Positions 28,661 through 42,324 of a stretch of 64,000 bases of DNA are shown one piece after another. The stretch spans positions 5,832,967 to 5,896,966 of the forward strand of contig NC_133299.1 of the NCBI RefSeq assembly GCF_005239225.2. The letters run 5' to 3'. Origin of the DNA: Populus alba. Taxonomy: Eukaryota; Streptophyta; Magnoliopsida; Malpighiales; Salicaceae. Each line of letters starts with the position of its first letter. The first letter of the stretch is position 1. The notes beneath the pieces were generated by a model. That model saw only the letters and a program-made list of their open reading frames with translations. It was not told where the DNA came from and made no database searches. The position numbers were made by a program, and so were the translations under genes.

Positions 28661-31594
28661 TCAGCCACACATTCCTCTCCCCTTCATGACATGCCTCCTT
28701 AAGCCTGGGATATGAACATTTGTAATATAATCTCTCCAGTCAATACTTCCCACGTCGAATCCGAATATCCCCTTCTCGTTTTCTGACATTCTCTCCATCA
28801 ATTTCTGAGTATTGCTATTATCAAACCTGCATTTATACATTTGTTTTTTGTTTTCAAATTGATAAATCTTCAAGGTAGAGAGTTTCTGTTGAATGCTCAT
28901 ATATATCCTTACCTTCCACCATAGAAAGTGTATGGCTCATATATACTGGCCAGGTACTTGGCTTGTTCCACTGATTTTCTGCATATGTTTTCATGTTTTT
29001 GTGACAACTTCCTGTCCGATGTGGCCATTCCGGCTAGCCGGCTTCGCTGAGTGACATACCTCCAAAGATGAGCAGAGAACTCTTCCATGGAGCTGAAGAG
29101 CTTCATTGAGGGAACATGGATTGCTCGGCCATTTGAGTCCATGTATGGAGAGGAATTGTAGTGTTCATGGAGCAACGTAGCCAGGTCCTGGAAAACAAGA
29201 GGATTTACAACAGATGAAGCGATCTGGTAGACATTGATGTCTGGTTTTTGCTCCATTCCATGCCAAGCCATTGCTGCCAATGTTGCATTAACCACCATAT
29301 CTGCTGGAACCTTCAACCGACAATTTTGACAGAGCAGCAACTCTTCGTGAGTACTTTCAATAACCCATCACAAAAACAGGAAGAAGAAAAAAACCTAATG
29401 TCTAGCCACCTTTGATTTCATTTACCAAATAGGCAAGTCATTTGTAAAACTTAAAAGAACCTTAATCATTTTGAGTTTCTGAATTGTTTGCCATGATCAC
29501 ACGAACTAAACTGTCGACCCAGGCCGATAAGAGAAACAGAGGATTAATTGTGAGATTGAGTGCTAATTACCACATCAAGGACCCCGTTTGGGTCTACTAA
29601 AAAACCTGTGAGCTGCCCTTTCCCGTAGTACAAAACAATAGGATCCATCATCCTGAGACGAAATGTCGAAGAGAATGAATGAGACAATTAGCTCAGAATT
29701 ACATATATTGAAGCGTTCAAATTGATGTGATGCTAATGGGTTGAATGAAGGCTACCTGTTCCCTTCCATCCATCCAGGGAATGGCTCCTTGCAAGTGCTC
29801 TCAATAACACTAGGTCGAATGACGACAACTGGTATGTCTCCTCTCATGTTATCAACCACCATTTCCCCCATAGCCTTGGTGAATACGTAAGTGTCTTGCC
29901 ACCCATATTTTCTTGCCCTGTTTTGGTGTCAACTATCATACTTCAAATCGCAATTTATTCATTTCAACTTACCATTTATCCAATGATTAGATGGCCAATG
30001 GAGTTTATATTCTCCTTTCAAAAATTGAAGAGAAAAAAAAAAACAAGAAGTTGGAATCGTTCACCTTTCTAAACCCAACTCTTTCATCTTTTGAGCCACT
30101 TCATTTTCTTGAAAAGCTTCCTTGGAATCCAAGGCCAGATTCATTTCATGCTCGATATCCAATGCGGGTGCAAATCTTGGCGTGCTCTCAGAGATGATTA
30201 AGTTTTCCCTTGCTATACAGTCTCCAAAAAGGAATGGCTTCTCCATAATTCTTCCTTGTCTTTGTCCATTAACATAAGCTGTAACAAAAAGATAACCAAA
30301 ATGGAACAAATTCTGGAAATTGGAAGCTCAGAATATTACTTGTCTAACACAAAACGAAAGGCTATGCAAGAAATTTAGATTCTTTAGGCAGGCAAGGCCA
30401 TTAAAGATTGTCTAATTCATAATTAGAAATCCCTTCTGAAAAACAAATTTAGTACTTGACCTGTTGATACTTGTAAGAAAAGCTTGAGTTTCTGGCACTT
30501 CTTTGCAAAGCTCATGAGGTGGCAAGTTCCTCGTGTGTTGACATCAATAGCAACATCATACCTGCATTTCCACAACGTCACAATGCAATAGCAGAGCATA
30601 TATATATATATATATATATAACTTGAAAGCAAATGGTAGTATTAGACAAGATTATCTTTGTAGAAATGGAAGGAGGCCATAACCTTTCGTCAAAAGTTGT
30701 ATTAGCTGCTGAATTGACGATTATGTCAACTTCATCAGCAATCTTGTCAGCTAAATCTTCTTCTAACCCGAGATTGGATTCGCAGACATTTCCTACCACG
30801 GGGACTAGTTTGCTCAACATGAAAGCTTGGTAGGATTTTCCATGGGTTTGTCTGAGACACTTGAACAGCTCTGCGTTTATTATCTAATTACAAACCATAA
30901 ATTAAATTCTGATTCACCATTTAAAAAAGAGCCTCTGCAATTTGATGAAAAAGTTGGTGACAATTAGGAGGCAGGAAATGATCAAGAGGAACATACCTCG
31001 TTTTTCAATCTTGTAATTGCAGCTTCCTTGCTTTCTGCCTTAATCAGAACATATATCTTGCCCACGTCAGGCATGGTCCTTAAAATCTTCTCGATAAGAA
31101 CTGCAAGTTTTAGCATAAGCTACATTTTGATTATCATCAAACGAAGAAAAAAATGAGGGCAAAGAATATTTTAATTATAACACCATACCTTTGGCTAGAA
31201 AGCCAGTTGCACCACTAATGAAGAACCCTTTCCCTCTAAGATATTTGACAATGCCAATACCATCTTGCATCTCCAACAAAGAAGAGCTAGTTGGTCCACC
31301 ATAAGGCACAAGGTCCTTAACAGCAATTTCAGGTTTCCCCTTTTCATTTGGAGACAAAACCAAGCTTCCTGCATCCCTGACAGAAGCAATATGCTCCTGA
31401 TCACTAACCACTGCAGATCTTTCTGTTAAAACTGAAGGAAACCCACTAGACCTCATCGCCTTTCCTCCACCACTTTGGCAATATACAGCAACGTTCCTCT
31501 TCCTCCACCTCAAAAAGCACCAGTCGCACTTACTGGACACTCTTACCAGTTTAGTGGGTGCCGGTGGAGGAGGATTGAGGAACAGGGACCCCAT
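28661..31594 (-). CDS. MS2: Fatty acyl-ACP/CoA reductase, MALE STERILITY 2 / FAR2-like, complete
   Basis: Alcohol-forming fatty acyl reductase; the MS2/FAR2 branch works in plastids and makes fatty alcohols for sporopollenin in the pollen wall. Nine exons in transcript order: 31594-31189, 31100-30997, 30883-30684, 30561-30461, 30278-30065, 29917-29756, 29652-29571, 29310-28913 and 28826-28661. They join in frame to 610 aa, close to the Arabidopsis protein. The N-terminal ~110 residues before the reductase domain are Ser/Arg-rich, consistent with a plastid transit peptide, which separates this branch from wax-type FARs. The Rossmann motif GATGFLAK lies near residue 130; the active-site YVFTK (Y-x3-K) and GWMEGNR follow; the C-terminal FAR domain ends in [16 protein letters not shown]. 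Plastid targeting and the pollen role are inferred from the family. Confidence 0.94.
30598..30620. repeat. (TA)n microsatellite in an MS2-like intron
   Basis: About 11 TA units in intron 3 of the MS2-like gene (intron 30562-30683). It is likely polymorphic. Confidence 0.85.
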
Positions 31595-31813
31595 TTTTTC
31601 TGATCAAGTAACAAGAGAATTTGAGGTGGACAAGTAAGGGTGACGAACTAACGATGTTTTGCAGTTAAAGAAATGGTTGGCTTGAAACCTTAGCTAATAT
31701 CTATCAAAGCAAGAACAGAAAGAAAAACTAGTAAACTAACTAAGCTCTATAACATAAAGATGGCATACGTTTTGGATTGGTTTGGTTCAAGGGAAAAGGA
31801 GAAGAGGGTTAGG

Positions 31814-31822
31814 TATATAAAT
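31814..31822 (-). promoter_or_regulatory. Probable TATA box of the MS2-like gene
   Basis: Read on the minus strand, the sequence TTATATACC lies about 220 bases upstream of the MS2-like start codon at 31594. That fits a TATA-driven promoter with a start site near 31780 and a 5'UTR of roughly 190 bases. Tissue-specific genes such as MS2 commonly use TATA promoters. Position and function are inferred. Confidence 0.35.
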
Positions 31823-31829
31823 TTCAATA

Positions 31830-34290
31830 ACAGTGTTTTTATAGGAGAAATTCTCCACGAGAGCTCTCTTTTTGCCACCCCTTCACATCTACCACCATTG
31901 GACTAAGATGGCGGGAGTTCTCTTTGATCCCTCATTTAATTAGTAATTCTTGTTCAGAAAATGTAGTTTTGCATTAATGTTGTTTTGGTTAAAGTTGGTC
32001 ATAATTAAGTTCTTTATGAAAGAAAATAAAGAGAGGAAAGGGTGTGTATATGGGCAGTGAACAAGTGCCAGGCTTAGATTGGACCTGCCATTGAATTTTT
32101 GAGTTTTTTTTCTTCATTAAACCTTCTAATCCAAGTCCTCGATGGCTAAATTAATGGTTGAAAACGAAAGGATCCCAATATTATGGAAATTTTATTGAGC
32201 ATATATAGTTCATAGGTCCACTGCATTTGATATATTTGTATAGTTCTATAGACCATAAACAATGGGCAAAGGCTAGATCCGAAGCTCTTCATCTGCAAAA
32301 TACCAACAGAAGCTTGTTGATGATTTTAATGCTGCATGACTAGTTTGCCAGATTTTCCCATGAACAGTCAAGCCCAACCCATAAAATTCCGGTCGTATAA
32401 CTGAATTTCAGGCATGATCTATGGCAAAGGTGTTATTATTTAAAAAAAAAAAAAACCTCGTGAGTTCAGTAGGGTGGACATAGTATTATTTATTCCTTGT
32501 CAAGGGTCAATATGATTTTCCAATCAGTGACTAAGATTTCTAGATTTGAGAAAAATAATCAATAATATCAATGAAGAAAATACTGCATAAAATAAACTGC
32601 AGGCTTGCATACCATAAATTGATCACTATGAATAGTCAAGCTTCCACAAAAACTCTGGTTACCAACAAATTCCATTAAAAGTGAATTAATCATCATCATT
32701 TTATAAATTAACAAGGTTTTTTTTATATTAGGATTTGTGTTATTTATTTATTTATTCTTTTATCTCAGTTTCATCACTGTTTTGCAGAATGATTAATTTA
32801 GGTTAGTTTAATCTTTTTTAGGATAATTTTGGAATTGAGTTATGAAATATTTTCTAGTTGCTTTTTATTTGATTGTTTTATTTGTATAATCTGGATCACA
32901 GAGTTTGGGTATGCTTTGTTTTTTTCAGTTCTTGTTTTTTTTAATTATTATTTTAAAATTTTATCTTTTAATTTTTTTAACTTTTATTTTATTTTATTTG
33001 CAGCAGTGACATGACCTGGCTAGCATATTTTGCATTAAATTATTTAACGCATAAAAAGTTAAGATAATTATCTCATACAACTTGGATTAAATTACACCTC
33101 CAAAAGAATCCGGTTTATAAAAAGAGAAAAAAAAATCTTAGAAATATAACGAGCTATTACTAAGAGTTAAAGTTTTTGAAAATCATTTATTGAAATGACA
33201 TGCTAAAAAATACAAAATTCAACTATATGGAGTCTAGTAGTTTTGCCTAGGAAATTAATTAAATACGACCAAATGAACATTAAATTGGATTTCCTTTTCT
33301 CCTATTTTCAAGCACTTTACCTTCTATTGTATATAATTACAAAATCGCCACTTTTTATTTAAAAATTCTTTAAAATAAAATAACTCTTTTCTAATCTAAA
33401 ACTCAAAATAGCATCGTATTTATTTAATCCATTATTTCTTTTTCCCGTAAAGTATGTCATTATGTTATCCATTTGATCTCCATTTTAGTGACATAAGGTA
33501 AAACTCAACAATTAATTTGATTCAAAATTGTTTTTTCTATAGAATATAATTTATTATTTATTTTATTACATACATGTCATATTAATTTGTGCTAATTACA
33601 TGGGTTTGATTTTTTTGTCTTGTGATATTAATATGAATTATTACTGTGAAGTGGGTTTAATTATAATTGTTAACCTAATGTTCTATATTAATTGATTATC
33701 TATTATAGATGAGGGTTTCTAAGCGACCCTGCTGAAAATAAGTCCACCTGCGCCACTATATATATATTTCTTGGAGGAGGATTTCATGCTGGTTTGAAAA
33801 TGTAGATCAACTTATATATATTTTTTTAAATATTTTATTAAAAACTAATTTTTATATATATATTGGATCATTTTAATACGTTAATCTTAAAAATAATTTT
33901 AAAAAAAATAATAAAAAAATATTTTAATATATTTAAATATAAAAATCACTTTAAAAAGCACAACTATCCTCTAAATCAGGCAAAAATTCATCTGAGATAT
34001 AAGAGCTCAAGTACCCCAAAAAAAAAAAAAAAAAGAAGAAGACATCGAGGACTCTCCGTCGAGCAAATATGTATACAATTGTTGGTGTGACTTACAGTCT
34101 GCGTGACAAGAACATTCATTACCGGTGGACCTGGATATCGAGTTCTCCTTCAAGGAAACAAAACGTGTGCTTAAGAGTACGTTACATATTTACGCACATA
34201 TTAAAAATCATCTCTGCTATGCTAGTCGGAGTTAAAGAGTGTATATAAACCACACTTGCAGAAGTATTTGGCTCTGCCATGGCGTAAAAG
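31830..34290. other. Intergenic AT-rich DNA, no gene seen
   Basis: Promoter-distal DNA of the MS2-like gene and the region downstream of the DUF620 gene. Apart from a dispersed repeat copy at 33840-33985, only AT- and A-rich tracts are visible. Open frames at 32829-33014 and 33863-34090 are low complexity. Confidence 0.5.
33840..33985 (+). repeat. Dispersed AT-rich MITE-like repeat, copy B
   Basis: Same motif order as copy A (5790-5965): TTGGATCATTTTAATACG, then TAATCTTAAAAATAATTTT, ATATTTTAATATATTT and ACTTTAAAAAGCACAACT. Non-coding. Confidence 0.5.
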
Positions 34291-34300
34291 ATGATGATCA

Positions 34301-37300
34301 TCATTGTAATGGCGATCTCCAATCAAGATTCTCCTCCGGACAATCCTTCTGAACTTCTTTAGGAGGAATGAAACAGTCCATGGAGAGTCCAGGTACATCA
34401 AATGCAAGATCATCGATTGTCCATGTCTCCTCCATCCGTGTGATCGAAAGACCTTCCTTCAAGTTATCCCCAAACCTTGTGATCATGACACTTGATTGAC
34501 CGCCATGTGCTATCATCACACCCTCCACTGCCCGATAGTCTTCTATTTTTGTTGCCATTGTGGTTTCCCAGTATGTGGGGTAGGTTCCCGGAGACTGAAT
34601 TCTGGTTAAGTAGGAGTCTTCTAGATACACCAGGAGGCCATTTTTTTGGCTAAAGTAGCCAAATATTACATGCTTGATCATCTCCGCTGTGCTATCGCTC
34701 CGGTCAGCAAGGTCTGCTTGATCAGCAGACAATTTCAGTACAAAACAATCCACGCCTGAGATACACTTCTCTCCCATGTATTGTGACGGAGAGAATACAG
34801 CTGATATTGCCATAGGATCTAGTCCCTGCATGAGTTTTACCATCTTGAACGTCAACAAGTTGGGCATTTTATGGCGCTTTATATATATATATATATTAGT
34901 AGATGTGGTGTTTTAATTACCAATACAAGTAATGCATTAACTTTTAATCTAGAGAATTGAAAGCTAAGAATATATATATACTTTCAAATGCTAACAGTCA
35001 ACAATATGAATCTCATGAACTGTTCGAACCATTTAACTATGTCTGCTCCAAGTTACACTCAAACTTCATGTAAGAGGCCATCGCCTCTTAAATGACTGTC
35101 TTAGGAGGAAGAATTTTGAATACAACCCTAGCCTTCATGCATTTACTTAGTAATGTTAATACTAGAACACGAACTAAGTTTCTTTTTAGATTCCCAGGAA
35201 AAAAAATATGATGAAGAAAATGGGTACTTGTACTGTTTGCATGATGATCTCAAATGAATCACGTGCAGGGAGCTTGTTGGTGCCTGCAGCTTGAGCATCA
35301 TTGTCAAAACCTACCGGTGTCTATATATCTTCAATAAACAGCTAGCATTGGTTTCGTTTCTGACAAAAAATGATTTAACCGACTCCATTATATGACAAAG
35401 GGGAACCAAGATCCGGCATCTTGGGGTGGTTGGATCTTGATTCTGGTGAAATTAGGAATGATATTGAACAGAGGCAATCTATAATCATTTAGTCGCATAT
35501 ATGCTGCACTTGAATAGGGACGCTCTCTGTCTGATAACATCCACATGATGTTATAAAGAAAATCACATAAAATAGTAAACTGAAGTAATTAACACAGGAT
35601 TATTGTACTCTTTTTCATCACGCAATTCAATGTGTTCATACTGGGTTTTTTTTTTTGTTTTTTTAAATTGTAATTTTAAGATTTAAACGTGAATGAAAAT
35701 ATTTAAACCTGGGATATTAAAATAAAGTGAAAATTAATTTCAAAAATCATATATACATGAAATTTAATGTCACCGCTCATATTTATATGGTTGCCGTATG
35801 ATATCTACATAAACAGAGACAATATTATAGCCAGGATCGAACTGGTCTTCCTAAATATAGATATAGTCACGAGCCAAGATTCAAAGTTAGGTCACAATTT
35901 ATTAATAAATAGCCAAAAGGGCATCGATAATTATTACTCTTATTTACTAGACATGCAAAGCAAAAATGAAATAACTCTTGATTAGTACCACTTGCCTGAA
36001 GCGCTCGGCGTAGAGGCCGAACTCCACCTTTCGCAGCATGAGAGCCAAGCCAAGGAGTGTGGCGCCAAGCCACATTGCCATCACTACCAGCTACAACTTT
36101 ATGGCCTTCAACGACTAGCTCAATTAGCCACTTGTTAGGGGCCATTTGCCACATTACAAAGCACCCTTTTTGTGCAGCTGTAGTGACTCCAGCCATAGCT
36201 GAGCCACCAAGCTCGTCAACCATGGCCATAGTAACCTTTCCTGTAGCAAAAATATTTTTCACTTTGCCTTGTAGTTTTCGGCAACCGGTTGCTGCAGTGA
36301 AGTGTTGTATAATGTATTGAGCTGAGGAGGATACCTGTTGATTAAAGACATTAATTTGTTATGGTTGTCGCTAGTTAGTCTAAATTAATAATTATCAAGT
36401 TTATTTAAACTTGCACCAAATATGCACTTGTATATTAATTAAATGTTTCCTTTTCTTTCTTTTTTTTCAATATAGCATATCTCAAAGAAATAAATCTTGA
36501 AAACTTTTTGAGTGTCGACGTAGTATTTAAAAAAAAAAAACACTTGTTTTTTCATGAAAAAAAATTGATTTATAATTTTAATCGGAAAAGACTCATACTT
36601 GAGAAATACTCAGGATTTTATAATTTATTAATTTAAAATAAATCCTAATCCTTATTTAGGTTGCTGGGTAGACTAAAACCACATCAATAATGGCTGTGCA
36701 TGTAATTAATGACCAACTATTTAATTTTACCACTATAAATTAATTATTAATCCACTTTTCTGTTTTTTTTTTATTGTTATTATTCTCTAAACTTTTTTCT
36801 TGTGCCTTGAGAGGAGATTGAATCGATACTTTCTTTTGGACCCTCTTTTAACTAGTTTACAGTCCTTCTAACTTTAATGTAAAAGATTGAGACCCGCTTT
36901 TAAATCATTAATTCTCACAAAAAGTCATCGAACCCTAATTAAATAATTAAATATCAGCTTAAACCCTAATACTTTTCCACATGTACTTGATAGCTATATT
37001 CATTACTTGACCCAGAAAATGCAGGGCGTAGTGTCCTTTCTAAGTTATTGTTGAGATGGCAGTGGTCCCACGAACACTGGGCCTGAACTTTTCTTTTTCT
37101 TTTTCTTTTTCTTTTCTTTCTGATTCTTCTTCCATTGGCCTAGTGCTTGGTGGGGACTTTGAGGAATCTCAGTGGAGAGCCAGCGAGGGCACTGATCATC
37201 CACAAACCAAAACATCACCATTCATTGGTTACTTTCCATAGGCCCAGTGATTCCAACTTTGGTTACTTAGGCTTGGAGCTCCTAAACAGCAAGAACAAAG

Positions 37301-37712
37301 CGAAAGGACCAAGAACAAATCTAGAAAACCGATTACAGATTCTTTGAGAATAGAGCAAAAAGTCCAGAGAAACCAGATATTACTGCACTTTCCTAGAAAA
37401 AGTGCACTGAGAGATCAAAATGGGCTAGATTTACTCCCTTATATGCCAAAGAAATCTAAAAAGACATAGTTTTACACATTCGCATGCATGACATACCTCA
37501 TTGACGGGCGATTTAGAATGGATGGAGACAGGAAAGAGAGGGCAGCCAAGAACACTCAAGAGGACTTTAAGGTCAGATCTTTTGTTGAAAACAAGATGGA
37601 AATGAGTCTTGAGCCAGTTTCTCCATGAGTGAACTTTCTTCTTTGAACAGTTTGTGTTGTACTCTTCATCTTCGTTTATGGGTTCTTCTGATAATGGTGC
37701 AAGACGACTCAT
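34301..37712 (-). CDS. DUF620 family protein, complete
   Basis: Plant-specific DUF620 protein of unknown biochemical function. Three exons in transcript order: 37712-37497, 36334-35996 and 34825-34301, giving 359 aa. The start MSRLAPL with an acidic stretch and the SWRNWLK block form the N-terminus. Conserved DUF620 stretches follow: GCFVMWQMAPNKWLIELVV, WRHTPWLGSHAAKGG, RPLRRALQ joined to GLDP, and IKHVIFGYFSQKNGLLVYLED. The ALQ/GLDP join, typical of the family, proves that intron 2 (34826-35995) starts with GC (CAG followed by GCAAGT) rather than GT. Both introns are about 1.16 kb. The 5'UTR has a CT-rich run (37741-37765 on plus reads GA-rich). Family secure, role unknown. Confidence 0.9.
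34881..34896. repeat. (AT)n microsatellite
   Basis: Eight AT units within intron 2 of the DUF620 gene, about 55 bases inside its 3' acceptor end. Confidence 0.8.
37088..37121. repeat. TTTTTC microsatellite in DUF620 intron 1
   Basis: Tandem C-T5-type hexamers in intron 1 (36335-37496) of the DUF620 gene. Simple-sequence repeat with no other visible function. Confidence 0.75.
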
Positions 37713-37779
37713 TTGCTCTCCTTCTTCTCGTTTCTTTACGGGGGAGGGAGGGAGAGAGAGAGAGATGTGAGAGCGGTGG

Positions 37780-40700
37780 TTATTATGGAAGGAGAATTGG
37801 AAAGACGAGAGGAAGTTTACTTAAAGGGAGTCTTTCTTGAAGTATCAACTTTATGCACGCGCTGTTTTGGTGCGTGTTGCTCAATTCTTTTAATTTTGGG
37901 ATAAAATAAAGGACCAAGGATGAAAAATGAGGCCCCCGAAGAAGAATAATTAGAAGAGAAACACGGGGGATATAAATAATATATTACATTAAAACAATTT
38001 AAAAACATAAAAAAATAATTTAAAAAGATAATTATTTTTTTAAAACGTTTTCAAATAAAAAAAACAAATGGGGTTATCATATACCGGATGAATTTGCTTA
38101 CGCTATATAAAAGAAAATAATTAAGGTAGCTTCTTATCTTGGTTATATTGGCTACATTAATTAATATTTTAAGTATGTTTTCCTGTCAACACTCACTGAC
38201 GTTGGTTAAGTCAAGATGGAAATTCGATTTGGATAACAAAGCCACCTAATTATGTCTGAACTACTTTTGTTTTTAATCGATTGCATTGCTTCATATGCAA
38301 CTAACTCATTAACTAGATCACTTGCTTACAAAAGGAGATTATGAAAAGTAATGGCATTCGATCCTATAGTTCTAGCATACTAAAATTGAATTATTATCTA
38401 TTAAGGATTCCTACTTGTGTGCAAGTGAAAAGATTTAGTCATTATTATATATTTTTGTTAAAAATTAATTTTATTTGTATTTTGAATTATTTTGATGCCC
38501 TTAACTTCAAAAAATATTTTTAAAAAATAATAAAGCATAATTTTAATATGAAAAATACTTTAAAAAATAACTACAACTACCTTTCAAATAGATGAATTTC
38601 TACTTATATGCAAGTGAAAAGATTTAGATATTGTGTGATTATGTTCACTTTAAATTAATAGTTTTTAATATTTTTATATGATAATATAAAAAATTAAAAG
38701 GAAAAATTAGAAAAATATTTTTTAATATTTTTTTTATCTTTTTAATATGCTAATATCATAAACTAAAAATAAAAACTAAAAATAATATTATTTTGATATA
38801 TTTAAAATAAAAAATACTTAAAAAAATTATTTAAAAAAACCTAATAGGATAGTTTTGATAGAAAAATCAGTTTGAAACACGTGAAGGATTACACTTCGAA
38901 GAAAAAGCGAAGACGTGGATGGTGCATTCCTCTTCGTTGTTTTCCCTGTGGTACCTGAATTGAAGATATGTCGTTTGAGTTGTCATCATCATATATTGTT
39001 CGCTGTCCATTTCCCCTCTTGACTAGATATTTACAACTTGTTTTATGGGATTTCAAGCAGTGTTAAAGCTAGGGGTTAGGGAAGAGAGACAATATCCCCC
39101 CCCCTAAATTTTCATGCTTCCCACTTTAGTCCTTATACTTTTGATCATACATTTTCAGACAAAAAAAACACTTCAATCGCCTCCCGTAATTGTTTTATTT
39201 CTAATCTTTTGAAAAAATGTTGCTTATGTGCTCAAGATTATGAAACTCTCTTCTTTTTTCCACCGAGTTTCTTAATGGTGGAGGGGGCTCGCTCTAGCTA
39301 TGTCACAAAACCATCATTTCAAGGATTCTTCTAGCTGATGAGGCGTTCACATTGGGTCTTCTTCTTTTTGTTCTGTTTTCATGTTTTATAAATGACTATT
39401 AAAAATTAATTTTTTACTCAACTTGGAATTTAATTTTGATTAAAAAATTAATTTTATTTCTAGTTTGTTATACACTAATTGGTGTTTTGATAAAAATAAA
39501 AACATATTTATCATCAATTTTATTCCGAATATATTGTATATTAATCCAAACTAACTTGAATTGTTGAGGTTTTTGGATAATTATCCTATTCAATAAATAA
39601 TAAATATGGTATAAATATTTTCAAACTTAATCCAAACATGCATACCCTATTATATATATTATTTTATATTAAATAATAAATATTAGGAAGATAATAAATG
39701 TCTATATAAACACTTGAAATCTTATGGGTAGGGTGTAATTATCTAATTTCTTTAACATTTGAATAATAAGTATAATATATGTATTGTACTAGTTATCCAA
39801 CCCGCGCTTTGCCACAGGTCAAATAATTTTTTTTCTCAATATGACAACATTTTCTATGTGTTTTTTAACATAAAAAAACACTTCAATTGCGAATCGAGAA
39901 ATTTATGTAAACATTTAATTAAATATATAGAGAACTATCTATGCAACTAAAAAAATTATGAAGTTTGATTTTTAACCCATCAAAGTTAACCAACTAAACT
40001 TGTGACCTAGATCATAGATTCAATTAGGTTAAACAATTTTTTTAAAAAAATCTATATAAAATAGACACATGTATATTGAGAGAATTGACCAATTATTAGG
40101 GCAATTGAAAAAAAATATATCAAGCTGAAATAAATTATGTTGTCCGATTAATAATCAACAAAATATTAAACAATGAATTTGGGCTAAACATACACTTTAG
40201 TTCTCCAACTTTTCGATGGTAGAAAGAGAAAATATCGGTTGAAACTAATTCCAGCCACGGAAACAAGTGATTTTGGTTTCAATAGGTTTCTTTTCATGAG
40301 TAAAGTTTAGATAATGTGTTGTTTTTCTCTTAAACTTGTCTAAAATGGTGGATTTGAACCTAAAAAAAATCTTTATTTTGGGTTGATTCAGAATTTTCAA
40401 GACAATTTATGGGTTGTTAGAGGCTATTTATACGTTTTTACCAGGTCTTTATGGTGTTTTTATGGTTTTTACAGGTCAAAATATGATAAAAATAGTTTTT
40501 TATTGGTTAGAAACAAACCATCCTGAATTATTAATTTAGTAGAGGTGACATTTCGTTTACCTTAGCAAGACAGGTGATGCGTCGCCTTTATTTTTTTTTT
40601 TCTAATCACTTTGATATATTATTGGTTTTTAATTTTATAAGTTTTTATTTTAAATAAAAAAATATTGAATCCAGTTAAATTTATGACTCAAGTCATTGAT

Positions 40701-41890
40701 TTCACTGGTTTGCTTCGATTAGGTAAGGTTAGGGCTTGATAAAAAAATTACATATAAATAATTTTTAATTTATTTAATTAGAATAATGTATAAACTTTTC
40801 AAATTCTACTTAAGATTTTTTTATATACAGGAATATATCATAAAAGTGCATATATATACCCGCCGGTCAAATAGCTTTCATCTATTGTTTTAGCTGTCTT
40901 GTTTTGAGTAATACGGCATAAGATGGTCCTTCCTCTTCTATAAATCCCCACCCTACCTCTCATGACTTTCGAGTCTGAACCTCTCATTTAGAAATCCCAA
41001 TTTTAATCTAAAAAAAAAAAAAAATACTAAATGACCTATTTTTTAACGAAATTTAAGCACATAAAGTAGAGTAAAAAACAATTCCAGGTTATAATATTGT
41101 CTATAAAGTAGAGGGAATCGAAAATTAATTCCCAAGGTACTACCAAATTATCAATCAAGTCCCATAACAAACAATTTCATCAATCACATCCCAAATGTCT
41201 TAGAGATTTCTCAATTGGGTACTTTTGTCCATTGTTGCTAATATTTCTATTAAATTCTTATTAAGATTACACTTTTTGTGGCATAAAATAGGAATTTTGG
41301 ATGGAAAGTAACCCAACTACAAAATTCTTGAAATTTCTGGAACCTAATGGATGAAATGTATTGTTTTGTGACTCATTTGAGAATATGTAAAATACAAAAT
41401 GTAAATATATACATGTAAAACGCTATTTGTAAGACTATGGGCGCGTGGACATTGTAATGTAGTTAGTAGTAAGGTAGACTTGGGGTCAGGAGAAGGAGCT
41501 TTAAAGGAAGGCAAGGCGGGCGACGTGTCTACGTCTGTTTCCTATATGCAATTATAGATTTTCTTGCAAGTTTGGTGCCAATTTAGGAACTCTATTGCTC
41601 TTTCTAGAGTGTATTACTACTGCTTATTGCTTTTCAAGTTCTACCAATTTTACATAAAACTATTAGTAAGCTACATGTCATGTACTCAAGTAAATAAGAG
41701 AAAAGGACAATTTTAGTATAGTTTTCATTATTGATTATAATAGCTATTTAGTTCATCTTAAAAAAATCATCAAATATATATATATATATATATATATTTG
41801 AGAGTCTAGATTTGTAATCATTAAAACTATTTTGAAATCATGTTTGGAAAAACTTAGCCTGATTTTTCGATGAACTCCCCGTTAATCAAA
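37780..41890. other. Intergenic AT-rich DNA with old repeats, no gene seen
   Basis: Upstream of DUF620. Holds a dispersed repeat copy (38455-38600) and a partial relative (38690-38850). A block around 39785-40740 has 'loop-back' phrases such as AACCAACTAAACTTGTGACC, resembling the degenerate repeats at 21.2-22.2 kb. An (AT)n run lies at 41774-41798. No coding region is supported. Confidence 0.5.
38455..38600 (+). repeat. Dispersed AT-rich MITE-like repeat, copy C
   Basis: Same motif order as copies A and B: TTTTGAATTATTTTGATGCC, a TAACTTCAAAAAATATTTTT stretch, TTTTAATATGAAAAATAC and TTTAAAAAATAACTACAACT. A short phrase, CAAGTGAAAAGATTTAG, occurs on both sides (38421-38437 and 38611-38627), which hints at a local duplication spanning the element. 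Confidence 0.5.
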
Positions 41891-41897
41891 AACTCAA

Positions 41898-42320
41898 GAA
41901 ACAAACAACGCATGATTTGCTTTATTTTTCAAAAGGAACAAGTGATGAATGGTATGTTACCTTTTCTTTTGGTAGGCCGAGCTCACAGGCCCCATCTCTT
42001 AGGCCTAGGTTTTAAGTTTTTTTTTTCTATTGTGCTTAAGATGCATAATAAGAAAAATATTTAGTTTAATTTTAAAATGATTCTTTAATAATATTATAGA
42101 TTTTTATGAGAAACAAACAACGCATGATTTGCTTTATTTTTTAAAAGAAACAAGTGATGAATGGTATGTTATCTTTTCTTTTGGTAGGCCGAGCTCACAG
42201 GCCCCATCTCTTAGGCCCAGGTTTTAAGTTTTTGTTCTATTGTGCTTAAGATGCATAATAAGAAAAATATTTAGTTTAATTTTAAAATGATTCTTTAATA
42301 ATATTATAGATTTTTATGAG
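41898..42320 (+). repeat. Tandem duplication, two ~212 bp copies
   Basis: Copies 41898-42109 and 42110-42320 are head-to-tail and nearly identical; the differences I see are a few substitutions and a shorter T run in the second copy. Each contains a GC-richer island, GGCCGAGCTCACAGGCCCC. No ORF spans them meaningfully, and the source element is not recognised. Confidence 0.88.
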
Positions 42321-42324
42321 AATA

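Noticed and set aside
30598..30620. AT repeat considered as a TATA promoter
   Set aside because: It is inside an MS2-like intron and is a simple microsatellite.
28661..37712. Possible functional cluster of the MS2-like reductase and the DUF620 gene
   Set aside because: Same strand but 2.7 kb apart with separate promoters; DUF620 has no known link to fatty alcohol synthesis, so proximity is not evidence.
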